A DNA stretch of 23,136 nt from Bacillota bacterium (GCA_023405135.1 JAEXYZ010000030.1:1-23136), one strand, 5' to 3'; shown: positions 1 to 7,961, numbered from the stretch's first letter. Numbers and translations are program-made. The notes: generated from the sequence alone by a model not told the origin.

Positions 1-2
1 GA

Positions 3-41
3 GTAGTTTGTCAAAGGCTCTTTTCACTTTGACAAGCTACT
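3..41. repeat. Inverted repeat at window start
   Basis: AGTAGTTTGTCAAAG and CTTTGACAAGCTACT pair at 14 of 15 positions around a 9-10-nt loop. No T-run follows on either strand, so an ordinary intrinsic terminator is unlikely. The right arm lies inside a sequence that looks like an insertion-sequence end (next entry). Confidence 0.5.
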
Positions 42-130
42 TGGGATGTGGAACACTCCATGAATGGTTGTTGCGCAGAACAAAAACTTAATTTTTTTGT
101 GTCCAAAATCTTGACGTAGATCCAGAGCTA
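17..130. mobile_element. Possible ISL3-type end pair or MITE-like remnant
   Basis: The left edge GGCTCTTTTCACTTTGACAA resembles terminal repeats of ISL3-family elements. The right edge, read on the other strand, begins AGCTCTGGATCTACGTCAAG, giving imperfect inverted ends (GCTCT, then a TCAA/TGACAA core about 9 nt further in). About 70 nt lie between them and there is no transposase. A deletion derivative is an inference from memory of the family; chance resemblance is possible. Confidence 0.25.
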
Positions 131-150
131 TCATAAAAAACAAATGAGAT

Positions 151-192
151 TTACCCATATAAACAATAAAAGTTGTTTTGATTATATGGGTA
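151..192 (-). terminator. Candidate terminator of the DDAH-like gene
   Basis: TTACCCATATAA and TTATATGGGTAA form a perfect 12-bp stem around an 18-nt loop, just past the stop codon of the minus-strand gene ending at 201. The sequence after the stem on the minus strand is only moderately T-rich. A T/A-rich flank on the plus side could make it bidirectional. Confidence 0.55.
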
Positions 193-200
193 ATTTTAAT

Positions 201-1055
201 TTATGCTTCCCTTAAAATAGGTAAAGTGCAACAGCGGAATGAGCCGCCAGATTTTATGATTTCTGTAATATCAACCTCAATCACCTCAAAGCCCCGATTA
301 CGAAGTTGTTTGTTTACATTTGTATTTACTGGTAAGCTTATTACCCGTTTGTTACCGATACTTAATACATTTGTACCTAATTGGAACTGTTCCTCTTCCG
401 AAACTTCAATTAAATCATAGCGGGATGCAAAAAGCTCAATGTCTTCTTTTGTTAAGGCGTTTGGATAAATAAGCGCTAAATCTGGAGAAACGACATTAAA
501 TACGCAATCCAAGTGTAAATATTTTTCTTTAAATGGAATCGTGATGATATTAAATTGATTTAAAAGACGCTGCAATTGTTGTGCAGCTTTTTGTTCCGTC
601 CGATCACTTAGTCCTACGTAGATAGTATCTCTATCTATTACAACATCTCCACCTTCAATTCGCTCCTCGACTAAATTGTAGTAAGAGATTTCCTCATCCT
701 CTAACCATTGTTTTAAAACATTCTCCTCCCCTGAACGAAGATCTGTAGCCATTTTTGCAACAAAGATTGTTTGCCCCAATGTAAAGCCAATATCCCGTGT
801 GAAAACCTGCTCGGGATATTTTTTATGATATGGTAATAAAATTACTTCAATTCCGTATTTCTTAAGCGTTTTAACAAATTCATCGTGCTGCTCAAGAGCA
901 CGTTCAATATGAATACCTTCATTCTTAAAATGCTTCTGGGTTTCATTAATTACTTCTCGTATATTCATATACTGCGGCTGACAAAGAATTACTCGTTTTA
1001 AAGTATCATATTCACTCATGCAAAAAGTTTTAAATTTGTCCATTGCTTCTTCCAT
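201..1055 (-). CDS. Amidinotransferase/DDAH-family enzyme
   Basis: A 284-aa protein of the pentein (arginine deiminase/dimethylarginine dimethylaminohydrolase) fold, predicted to hydrolyse or transfer from guanidino substrates in the cytosol. Visible family marks are FTRDIGF near residue 87, the acidic GGDV motif at about 136, a histidine in the KYLHLDCVFN stretch (about 182) and a C-terminal GGSFRCCTLPI segment carrying the nucleophilic cysteine. Length is normal for the family. The start is ambiguous: ATG at 1055 has TAGGATGG upstream, but a second ATG four codons in has a GGAAG-like site. The exact substrate (dimethylarginine, arginine or other) cannot be told from sequence. It stands alone, followed by a hairpin at 151-192. 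Confidence 0.85.
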   Translation of the reverse strand: MEEAMDKFKTFCMSEYDTLKRVILCQPQYMNIREVINETQKHFKNEGIHIERALEQHDEFVKTLKKYGIEVILLPYHKKYPEQVFTRDIGFTLGQTIFVAKMATDLRSGEENVLKQWLEDEEISYYNLVEERIEGGDVVIDRDTIYVGLSDRTEQKAAQQLQRLLNQFNIITIPFKEKYLHLDCVFNVVSPDLALIYPNALTKEDIELFASRYDLIEVSEEEQFQLGTNVLSIGNKRVISLPVNTNVNKQLRNRGFEVIEVDITEIIKSGGSFRCCTLPILREA

Positions 1056-1135
1056 TTTTAAGCCATCCTATCTAGTCTTTTTTATACTAGCCTTGACCTA
1101 AACAAAAATAATTATTACAACCATATCAGTAAGTA

Positions 1136-1168
1136 ATTAAAAAAACTGCTTCTTTAAAGAATCAGTTT
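1136..1168 (-). terminator. Orphan minus-strand terminator
   Basis: Arms AAACTG/CAGTTT and TTCTTT/AAAGAA make a nearly perfect 26-nt palindrome. On the minus strand it is followed by a run of seven T (plus-strand A run 1139-1145). No minus-strand gene lies immediately upstream, since the next genes to the right are on the plus strand. It may be left over from a displaced gene, or may insulate the DDAH gene from antisense transcripts. Confidence 0.6.
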
Positions 1169-1260
1169 ATGGGACATAGGATTATCGGTTAATAAATATG
1201 ACGTAAACGTTTTGGAATAATTTCACTATGAGCCTTAAAAAGAATGTAATATTAATTATA

Positions 1261-1290
1261 TTGCTTAACTTATTACCTAGTTAGTATAAT
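1261..1290 (+). promoter_or_regulatory. Sigma-A promoter of tail-collar operon
   Basis: The -35 is TTGCTT (1261-1266) and the -10 is TATAAT (1285-1290), with an 18-bp spacer. The first coding start lies about 54 nt downstream. Confidence 0.65.
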
Positions 1291-1305
1291 AAATGTAATA
1301 CATTT
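1291..1305. promoter_or_regulatory. Perfect palindrome at transcription start
   Basis: AAATGTA-A-TACATTT is a perfect 7-bp-arm palindrome directly after the -10, covering the expected +1. The position suits a repressor operator for the tail-collar operon. No regulator gene is adjacent, so the binding protein is unknown. Confidence 0.4.
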
Positions 1306-1343
1306 TTTACTAATTTTATATTATTTTAGGAGGATAATATTTC

Positions 1344-1868
1344 ATGCTTGAAGATCAAGTGGTTGGTGAAATTAGAATGTTTTCAGGTACTTATGCTCCA
1401 GTAGGTTGGGCATTATGTCACGGGCAATTGCTTACTATTTCAGAAAATGAAATTTTGTTTACTTTGATAGGGACAACCTATGGTGGCGATGGTATAACAA
1501 CCTTTGCATTGCCAGATTTAAGAGGACGTATTCCGATTGGTATAGGAAATAATCCTAGTGGAAGTGATTTTATATTGGGTCAAAAGGGAGGAACTGAAAG
1601 AGAAGTATTAAATGTAAATCAACTGCCTTATCATACACACACAGTTTTTGCTTCAACGAATGATGCATCAACAGTCTATCCTCAGAATGCTATATGGGCT
1701 AAATCAACTTCACAAAATTATAAAGAAAATCCACAGTCCCCATTTAGCGACATGAACTCCTCTGCAATTGATAAAAATGGTGGTAACCAAGCTCACAACA
1801 ACATGATGCCCTTTCAATGTATAAATTTCATGATTGCCTTAGAAGGAATATATCCAAGTTTCAATTGA
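1344..1868 (+). CDS. Phage Tail-Collar domain protein 1 (MdpB-like)
   Basis: A 174-aa protein of the Tail Collar/microcystin-dependent protein family (PF07484 type). The N-terminus carries the classic GEIRMFSG...GWALCHGQ block (residues 8-28), then LIGTTYGGDG and FALPDLRGRIPIG (41-65). A variable His/Asn/Ser-rich middle follows (HTHT at about 97). The C-terminus has the NNMMPFQCINFMIALEGIYP signature. No signal peptide is visible. It is preceded by AGGAGG ten bases upstream. First gene of a four-gene operon with 14-15-nt gaps between the three collar genes. In phages the domain sits in tail fibres; here no phage structural genes are near, so a chromosomal fibre or exported-protein role is inferred. 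Confidence 0.9.
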   Translation: MLEDQVVGEIRMFSGTYAPVGWALCHGQLLTISENEILFTLIGTTYGGDGITTFALPDLRGRIPIGIGNNPSGSDFILGQKGGTEREVLNVNQLPYHTHTVFASTNDASTVYPQNAIWAKSTSQNYKENPQSPFSDMNSSAIDKNGGNQAHNNMMPFQCINFMIALEGIYPSFN

Positions 1869-1882
1869 TAAGGAGAGAATAT

Positions 1883-2389
1883 ATGGAACCGTATATAGGA
1901 GAAATTAGAGCATTTTCGTTCAATAGAATTCCAGAAGGATGGGCACCTTGTCAGGGACAGACTCTATCAATCTCGCAAAACCAAGCTTTATATGCTTTGA
2001 TAGGGACAACATACGGTGGTGATGGTGTCACTACTTTTGCATTGCCAGATTTAAGAGGACGTGTTCCTGTCCACCCAAATATGAATGATATCTTTCTAGG
2101 GTCGAAAGCAGGTGAAGAGCAGCATACACTTACTACTGCTGAACTTCCAGCTCACACACATCAAGTAAAGGTAAGTAGTAATTTAGCAAATTCATCAAGC
2201 CCGTACAATAGTTCTTGGGCTATTGCAAGTGGTGAAAAATCATACACAAATGATACGTCAAATTTACAACCAATGAATGCAAATGCACTCGACTCAATAG
2301 GAGGCTCTTTACCGCATAATAATATGCAGCCTTTTACTGTAGTGAATTACTGTATTGCCACTCAAGGAATATTTCCAACACGGAATTAA
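1883..2389 (+). CDS. Phage Tail-Collar domain protein 2
   Basis: A 168-aa paralogue of its neighbours. It starts MEPYIGEIRAFSFNR and contains GWAPCQGQTLSIS, LIGTTYGGDGVTTFALPDLRGR and a C-terminal NNMQPFTVVNYCIATQGIFP. The ATG at 1883 was chosen over an upstream in-frame start inside gene 1 because AAGGAGAG sits just before it and the third paralogue starts identically (MEPYIGEIR). The middle part (about residues 75-145), with HTHQVKVSSN and Ser/Asn-rich stretches, differs strongly from the paralogues, while the first 65 residues are close to identical. Function is unknown beyond the family; it may form hetero-oligomers with the other two. Confidence 0.9.
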   Translation: MEPYIGEIRAFSFNRIPEGWAPCQGQTLSISQNQALYALIGTTYGGDGVTTFALPDLRGRVPVHPNMNDIFLGSKAGEEQHTLTTAELPAHTHQVKVSSNLANSSSPYNSSWAIASGEKSYTNDTSNLQPMNANALDSIGGSLPHNNMQPFTVVNYCIATQGIFPTRN

Positions 2390-2404
2390 AAGGAGGAGAG
2401 TAAT

Positions 2405-2923
2405 ATGGAACCGTATATTGGAGAGATTAGAATTTTCGCGGGCAATTTCGCCCCAAAGGATTGGGCGTTTTGTAACGGACAGTTATTATCCATCGCACAA
2501 AATACAGCTTTATTTTCTATACTAGGTGTTACCTATGGAGGTGACGGTAAAAATACCTTCGCATTGCCTGATCTTCGTGGGCGAGCACCGATGCAGCAAG
2601 GAGCAGGCCCCGGACTTACGCCTAGAGGACTAGGACAAATAGGAGGAGAAGCTTATACAATGTTGACTGTGAATGAAATGCCCTCACATCAGCACATAGC
2701 CAACAGTAAACAAGGGAGAGGAATAGTAGCAGATTCTCAAAATCCTTCGAATGCAATTTGGGCAGGTGGGCCAACAATATATAACAATTCATCCATTGAT
2801 AATACTATGTTACCAATTGCAATTGCTCCTACTGGAAATAGTGCCCCACATAACAATATGCAACCTTACTTAGGTATAAATTTTATTATTGCGTTAAAAG
2901 GCATTTATCCACAAAGACCATAA
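2405..2923 (+). CDS. Phage Tail-Collar domain protein 3
   Basis: A 172-aa third paralogue: MEPYIGEIRIFAGNFAPKDW, FCNGQLLSIAQNTALF, LGVTYGGDGKNTFALPDLRGRAP, a Gly/Pro-rich stretch PGLTPRGLGQIGGE (about 75-90) typical of MdpB proteins, MPSHQHI, and an ending NNMQPYLGINFIIALKGIYP. A strong AAAGGAGGAGAG site precedes the ATG. It follows gene 2 by 15 nt and lies 34 nt before the large secreted protein, so all four are probably co-transcribed. No secretion signal is visible. Of the three it most resembles the generic MdpB pattern. Confidence 0.9.
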   Translation: MEPYIGEIRIFAGNFAPKDWAFCNGQLLSIAQNTALFSILGVTYGGDGKNTFALPDLRGRAPMQQGAGPGLTPRGLGQIGGEAYTMLTVNEMPSHQHIANSKQGRGIVADSQNPSNAIWAGGPTIYNNSSIDNTMLPIAIAPTGNSAPHNNMQPYLGINFIIALKGIYPQRP

Positions 2924-2957
2924 TTTTTATAAAGAGGAAGGGAGGTGAAAGGAGCTA

Positions 2958-5885
2958 ATGAGAAAAGGGAAATCCTTATTAATGCTTGCTTTTTGCTGTA
3001 GCTTAGTATTCTCATGGCAGTTTTTTGGCGGACGAGTAGAGGCGGAAGAAATTAAATTAGAACCTTTCAAAATAAAAACTATTGAATATGGAAGTGAGGG
3101 GGGAGTCCCCTTTAATCAATACTGTAATAGAATAGCAAGTACAAACCCATATTGTATTCCAAATGATAGAGTTGTAATAGCTTTAGGGTATGATGAAAAT
3201 TTAGATTATACGGGGAAAGGAGTAGTGCAATTCAATTTAAATGAACTAGAAGGGAAAATTATAAGTAAAGCATATTTATCGACATATATAGAATCGGTTG
3301 TTCCTCAGCGACATTATATTCATATTAAATATGTTACAGATGATAGTTGGTCTGAAGATGATACGGAAATACCGGAAGATTACTCCGTTGAATTAATGAA
3401 AACCAATCTAGTTGGGAATAAAATAAATACTTTTGAAGTAACAGATTTTATTAAAGCTGAACTTGCTGGAGATAAACAAGCATCATTTTTATTGGATTCT
3501 ACGGATTTAGTTCCTGAGGGACAAGTTAACGAAAATATGGATATTCAAGGATGGGGGCATTCAAACCCCGAATATGATCTTCATTTAATTATAGAAACTG
3601 CTTCTTCCCCAACAGATATTGAACTATCAAACAAAGAAGTGGAAGAGAAAGAACCGATTAGTACAACAGTAGGTACATTATCTGCGAATGATGAGGATAC
3701 AGATGATACTTTCACCTATCAAATCGTAGGTGGAGATACGAATGCCTTCTATATTGCTGGGAATGCGCTTCAAACAAGTGCTGTATTTGACTACTCTATT
3801 AAAAATAGTTATGAAATTATGATTCGTGTTACAGACTCTACGGGCAATACGTTCGAAAAGTCATTTACCATCCAAGTGAAACAAAACGAACCACCAACAG
3901 GGACGATTACGATAAATGGTGGTGCGGAGTTCACAAACTCAACGGTTGTTACACTAAATGTAACTGCGAACGATGCTAATGGAGACCCTATCGAAATCCG
4001 TTTGAAAGATAGTACTGGTGATTGGGAGGAATGGGAGCCATTTGTAAATGGGAAAACATGGACATTACCAACTGGTGAAGGTTTAAAGACGGTAGAATTG
4101 CAATTGCGAGATTCAAAATCGACCCAACCAGATACGTATTCTGACTCTATTATAGTAGATACAACTCCACCTACAGGAAGTATAGGTATTAATAGCGGTG
4201 CGCTTTATACAAACAACACCATTGTTCAACTTTCGCTAACTGCGAACGATGTGAATACACCAATTATGATGCAGCTTTCTAATGATGGAATGACTTGGAG
4301 TTCATGGGAAACTTTTAGCACAAGTAAAAATTGGACTCTTGCAAGTGGTGATGGCGAAAAAACCGCGTATATGAAACTTAAAGATGGAGCTGGTAATATC
4401 TCTGAAAACTATATGGCTACCATTATAGTAGATACGACACCACCAATTGTCACAGGGGTAACAAATGGAGGGGTTTATAATAGCGATGTGACGATTTCCT
4501 TTGAGGGAACAGCAACTCTAAATGGAAGTGTATTTGTTTCAGAATCTACGGTTAAGGATGATGGTTTTCATTCTTTAATTGTTACAGATAATGCAGGTAA
4601 TACGACAGAAGTTATTTTTATAATCGATAAAACTCCACCCGAAGTAACAGGGGTAGAAGATGGTAAGTTTTACAACACAACTGTGACAATTACCTTTAAC
4701 GAAGGAACAGCAACCTTGAATGGACATTTATTTAGTCAGGGTACTGTGAATACAGAGGGTAATCATACTCTGGTAGTAACAGACTTAGTTGGGAATACGA
4801 CAACTATTCAATTTATAATCGATACAACTGCTCCTAATGTTACAGGAGTAGTAGACGGAACCACTTATAATACAGATGTAACGATTTCCTTTAATGAAGG
4901 GACGGCAACACTAAATGGCAATCCGTTTACTTCTGGTACTACTGTAAATATGAATGGCAATCACACACTAGTGGTAACAGATATAGCTGAAAATCAAACG
5001 ACTATTCTATTTTCAATTGATACACTCGGTCCTGTAGTAACGTTTGATCCAAATGGAAGTAGCCAAAGGAAAGAAAAACATGTTACAAGATTAACTGTTG
5101 TAGATGAGGGAAGTGACGTTTCTTCTATAGAATATCAATGGACGAAAACGAAGGATTTCCCAGCAACGGGAACTTGGTTATCATTGGAGGAAAATTTTGA
5201 AATATCTCTTCAAAATGTAAATGGAGATTATTATTTGCACGTTCTTACAGAGGATAAAATTGGCAATCAAACAAAAATAACAAGTGAATCTTTCAATTTT
5301 AGTCATTCATCTTCAAGTAGTGGAGGTGGTCATAGTAGTAGACCATCGACACCGGAGATATTTGTAAATGGGAATGCTAAAAATGATATATCAGTTGAAA
5401 TTGTAAACGGGAAAGTTCTTATAAAACCAAAAGCATCCAATAGAGGATTGGTATTAAACCAAAGTGAACAGATTGGTAATATTCTTCTAATTTGTTATGG
5501 AATAACTGAGGAATTAACAAATAGATTACTTGAATTAACAGCAAGTAATGATATTAAAAAGATTTTTGTTATTTATGATGATCAACCGTACCAATATCTA
5601 GATATTCGAGCAAACACACCGGCCGATAAAGAATGGAACATCTCTTTCAATCAAGCACTAGATGTTAACTCAATTAATGGCGAAAATGTATTTGTAACAG
5701 ATCAACAAGGGAATGCAGTAGATTTTGAAGTACAAATTTCACAAGACGGAAAATCAATCAAGCTTATACCAAATACTAACTACGAAAAAGGTGAAGTTTA
5801 TCTACTAAACGTTATGACAGATGTAAAATCGAAATCAGGTCAAAACTTAAAAACGCCAGTTCGTATGATTTTTAGTATTGAATAA
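2958..5885 (+). CDS. Large secreted multidomain Ig/cadherin/SbsA-like protein
   Basis: A 975-aa protein with a signal peptide (MRKGK, hydrophobic core to about 24, cleavage likely after VEA at 29). In order: a beta-rich N-terminal module of the DNRLRE/CBM96 kind with two cysteines (about 30-213); a cadherin-like repeat with LSANDEDTDDTF (215-308); two about 92-aa Ig-like repeats ending in VDTTPP (309-492); three about 65-aa repeats with VTGV...TATLNG...NHTLVVTD (492-690); another beta domain; a Ser/Gly linker (782-797); and a C-terminal SbsA-type Ig-like domain (about 886-975). There is no LPXTG motif or C-terminal membrane anchor, so it is probably released or wall-associated. Two overlapping SD sequences (GGAGGTG and AAGGAG) precede the ATG. 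Last gene of the tail-collar operon; an adhesin or matrix role is inferred. Confidence 0.8.
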   Translation: MRKGKSLLMLAFCCSLVFSWQFFGGRVEAEEIKLEPFKIKTIEYGSEGGVPFNQYCNRIASTNPYCIPNDRVVIALGYDENLDYTGKGVVQFNLNELEGKIISKAYLSTYIESVVPQRHYIHIKYVTDDSWSEDDTEIPEDYSVELMKTNLVGNKINTFEVTDFIKAELAGDKQASFLLDSTDLVPEGQVNENMDIQGWGHSNPEYDLHLIIETASSPTDIELSNKEVEEKEPISTTVGTLSANDEDTDDTFTYQIVGGDTNAFYIAGNALQTSAVFDYSIKNSYEIMIRVTDSTGNTFEKSFTIQVKQNEPPTGTITINGGAEFTNSTVVTLNVTANDANGDPIEIRLKDSTGDWEEWEPFVNGKTWTLPTGEGLKTVELQLRDSKSTQPDTYSDSIIVDTTPPTGSIGINSGALYTNNTIVQLSLTANDVNTPIMMQLSNDGMTWSSWETFSTSKNWTLASGDGEKTAYMKLKDGAGNISENYMATIIVDTTPPIVTGVTNGGVYNSDVTISFEGTATLNGSVFVSESTVKDDGFHSLIVTDNAGNTTEVIFIIDKTPPEVTGVEDGKFYNTTVTITFNEGTATLNGHLFSQGTVNTEGNHTLVVTDLVGNTTTIQFIIDTTAPNVTGVVDGTTYNTDVTISFNEGTATLNGNPFTSGTTVNMNGNHTLVVTDIAENQTTILFSIDTLGPVVTFDPNGSSQRKEKHVTRLTVVDEGSDVSSIEYQWTKTKDFPATGTWLSLEENFEISLQNVNGDYYLHVLTEDKIGNQTKITSESFNFSHSSSSSGGGHSSRPSTPEIFVNGNAKNDISVEIVNGKVLIKPKASNRGLVLNQSEQIGNILLICYGITEELTNRLLELTASNDIKKIFVIYDDQPYQYLDIRANTPADKEWNISFNQALDVNSINGENVFVTDQQGNAVDFEVQISQDGKSIKLIPNTNYEKGEVYLLNVMTDVKSKSGQNLKTPVRMIFSIE
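4435..5028 (+). repeat. Three tandem ~65-aa coding repeats
   Basis: Within the secreted protein, three consecutive units share VTGV, YN(S/T)(D/T)VTI(S/T)F, GTATLNG and TD..(G/E)N.T. Copies 2 and 3 share FNEGTATLNG. Copy 1 lacks one residue at this point (FEGTATLNG). This suggests amplification by unequal crossing-over. Confidence 0.75.
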
Positions 5886-5898
5886 TTACATTAGATTA

Positions 5899-5935
5899 AG
5901 CTCTACAGAGGAATTTTATCTGTGGAGCTTTTTTT
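5899..5935 (+). terminator. Intrinsic terminator of tail-collar operon
   Basis: AGCTCTACAGA pairs with TCTGTGGAGCT (one G-U pair) around a 9-nt loop and is followed by seven T. It lies 14 nt after the stop of the secreted protein. Confidence 0.9.
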
Positions 5936-5987
5936 GGAACTATTTTTATTACTTATATCAGGAGAAATCTACAACCCTCTATAGCAT

Positions 5988-6024
5988 AAAAAGACACCCT
6001 TCATTAAATGGAGCGAAGGGTGTC
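5988..6024 (-). terminator. Intrinsic terminator of ALDH-DUF779 operon
   Basis: GACACCCTTC/GAAGGGTGTC is a perfect 10-bp stem with a 12-nt loop. On the minus strand it is followed by TTTTTATG. It lies just after the stop of the DUF779 gene. Confidence 0.9.
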
Positions 6025-6038
6025 CTTTAATTACGCTA

Positions 6039-6368
6039 CTATATTCCTAATTTCTTAGCCCGAATAATAAAGGATTTATTTAATGCACTTTCCAGTGAAA
6101 AAGAATTGCCTATTCCATCAACGACATCAATGACAATTTGAAGGTGCTGCCAATAAGAAAAGTTGGAGGTGTGCATATAATAGGGCACATCCAAGACCAT
6201 TCCGATTTGCTCGTCTCGGCTACCGAGATAAAAGTCTCCAGATGTCATACAAATAGGTGATGTTCCGTCACAGCAGCCTTCTGAGTGAATAAAGACAAGT
6301 TTTCCGTGTTGTTCTTGCAATTGCTTGATTAGCTCTTGAGCAGCAACTGTTGCAACGACTTTTTCCAT
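6039..6368 (-). CDS. DUF779 domain-containing protein
   Basis: A 109-aa protein of the DUF779 family. Recognisable parts are QHGKLVFIHSEGCCDG (about 20-35, with a Cys pair), PICMTSGDFYLGSRD (38-52), the VPYYMHTSNFSYWQH stretch (61-75), and the ending SFIIRAKKLGI. The family typically lies beside acetaldehyde/aldehyde dehydrogenases of the ExaC type, as here. Its start codon lies one base after the stop of the dehydrogenase and no good SD is present, so translation is probably coupled. The biochemical role is not established; the Cys/His residues suggest metal binding or a redox partner function (inference). Confidence 0.85.
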   Translation of the reverse strand: MEKVVATVAAQELIKQLQEQHGKLVFIHSEGCCDGTSPICMTSGDFYLGSRDEQIGMVLDVPYYMHTSNFSYWQHLQIVIDVVDGIGNSFSLESALNKSFIIRAKKLGI

Positions 6369-6369
6369 A

Positions 6370-7890
6370 TTAGAAGAAGCCCATTGATCCTTTATTGTAA
6401 CCTACTAAAATACATTTTGTTTGTTGATAGTGACTTAGCATCATTAAGTGGTTTTCACGACCGATACCTGATTGTTTGTAACCACCGAATGCAGCGTGTG
6501 CAGGGTATTGGTGATATGTGTTTGTCCATACTCGACCAGCTTGGATTGCACGACCAGCGCGGTAAGCAATTTCGCCGTTACGAGACCATACACCAGCACC
6601 TAAGCCGTATAATGTATCGTTAGCAATTGCAATTGCCTCATCAAAATCTTTAAATGTAGTTACAGAAAGTACTGGACCAAAAATTTCTTCTTGGAAGATA
6701 CGCATTTTGTTGTTCCCTTTAAATACAGTTGGAGCAACATAGTAACCTTCAGCTAATTCGCCCTCTAATTTGTTTTGGTAACCACCAATTAAAAGTTCAG
6801 CGCCTTCTTCTTTACCGATTTCGATATAAGATAGAATTTTATCTAATTGTTGTTTAGAAGCTTGTGCACCCATCATTGTTTCAGTATCTAATGGGTTGCC
6901 AATTTTAATAGCTTTCACACGTTCTAATACTTTTTCCATGAATTTATCATAAATAGATTCATGTACTAATGCACGTGAAGGACATGTACAAATTTCACCT
7001 GAGTTCAGAGCGAATAATACGAAGCCTTCAATTGCTTTATCTAAATATTCATCATCTGCATCCATTACGTCTGGGAAGAAGATGTTCGGTGATTTACCAC
7101 CTAGCTCTAATGTTACTGGAATAATATTTTCAGTTGCATATTGCATAATTGAGCGACCAACTGCTGTTGAACCAGTAAAGGCGATTTTCGCGATACGTGG
7201 ATTTGTTGCAAGTGGTTTCCCAACTTCTAAACCAGTACCTTGAACAATGTTTAATACTCCTTTTGGTAATAAATCTTGGATTAACTCGATTAATACACAC
7301 ATAGAAGCAGGTGTTTGCTCAGCTGGTTTCATAACGATACAGTTACCTGCAGCAAGTGCTGGTGCAATTTTCCATGCAGCCATAAGTAGTGGGAAGTTCC
7401 AAGGAATAATTTGTCCAACAACACCTAGTGGCTCGTGGAAGTGATATGCTACTGTATCACCATCGATTTCACTAATACCGCCTTCTTGCGCACGAATAAC
7501 GCCTGCGAAATAACGGAAGTGATCAACTACTAAAGGAATATCTGCATTTAATGTTTCACGCACTGCTTTACCATTGTCCCAAGTTTCAGCAACAGCAATC
7601 ATTTCTAGATTTTCTTCAATGCGATCCGCAATTTTATTTAAAATTTGTGAACGGTAAGCAACAGTTGTTTTACCCCAAGCGTCTTTTGCCGCATGTGCTG
7701 CATCAAGTGCTAATTCAACGTCTTCTGCTGTCGAACGAGGTACAGTTGTAAATACTTTCCCGGTTACTGGAGAAATTACTTCTAAGTATTGACCTTTTAC
7801 TGGTGCAACCCATTCTCCACCGATGAAGTTTTGATATTGATCTTTAAATTGAACTAAAGAACCTTCTGTATTTGGATTTGCATAAATCAT
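6370..7890 (-). CDS. NAD-dependent aldehyde dehydrogenase (ExaC/AldA type)
   Basis: A 506-aa aldehyde dehydrogenase oxidising acetaldehyde or similar aldehydes to acids with NAD. Seen are PWNFPLLMAAWKIAPALAAG (cofactor fold), FTGSTAVGR (Gly motif), LELGGKSP with the general-base Glu, and NSGEICTCPSR with the catalytic Cys at 301 and a second Cys at 303, which is typical of the ExaC subgroup. The C-terminal AAFGGYKQSGIGREN is also standard. The start was placed at 7890 (MIYANPNTEG) because GGGGGCGGAAATT precedes this ATG, while an in-frame ATG five codons upstream has no SD. It is followed directly by DUF779. A cre overlapping its promoter suggests carbon catabolite repression. Confidence 0.92.
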   Translation of the reverse strand: MIYANPNTEGSLVQFKDQYQNFIGGEWVAPVKGQYLEVISPVTGKVFTTVPRSTAEDVELALDAAHAAKDAWGKTTVAYRSQILNKIADRIEENLEMIAVAETWDNGKAVRETLNADIPLVVDHFRYFAGVIRAQEGGISEIDGDTVAYHFHEPLGVVGQIIPWNFPLLMAAWKIAPALAAGNCIVMKPAEQTPASMCVLIELIQDLLPKGVLNIVQGTGLEVGKPLATNPRIAKIAFTGSTAVGRSIMQYATENIIPVTLELGGKSPNIFFPDVMDADDEYLDKAIEGFVLFALNSGEICTCPSRALVHESIYDKFMEKVLERVKAIKIGNPLDTETMMGAQASKQQLDKILSYIEIGKEEGAELLIGGYQNKLEGELAEGYYVAPTVFKGNNKMRIFQEEIFGPVLSVTTFKDFDEAIAIANDTLYGLGAGVWSRNGEIAYRAGRAIQAGRVWTNTYHQYPAHAAFGGYKQSGIGRENHLMMLSHYQQTKCILVGYNKGSMGFF

Positions 7891-7961
7891 AATTTCCGCC
7901 CCCATAATTAAATTTATTTATAAGGTAGTGTCATAATTTCGACATATTTCCCTATTAATCT

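Noticed and set aside
178..420. 80-codon plus-strand frame over the DDAH-like gene
   Set aside because: It is the complement of the C-terminal coding part, without an SD, and reads as low-quality sequence; the minus-strand frame has clear family motifs.
1344..2923. Tail-collar genes considered as part of a prophage
   Set aside because: No other phage structural, lysis, integrase or attachment sequences occur within the window; neighbours are ordinary chromosomal genes.
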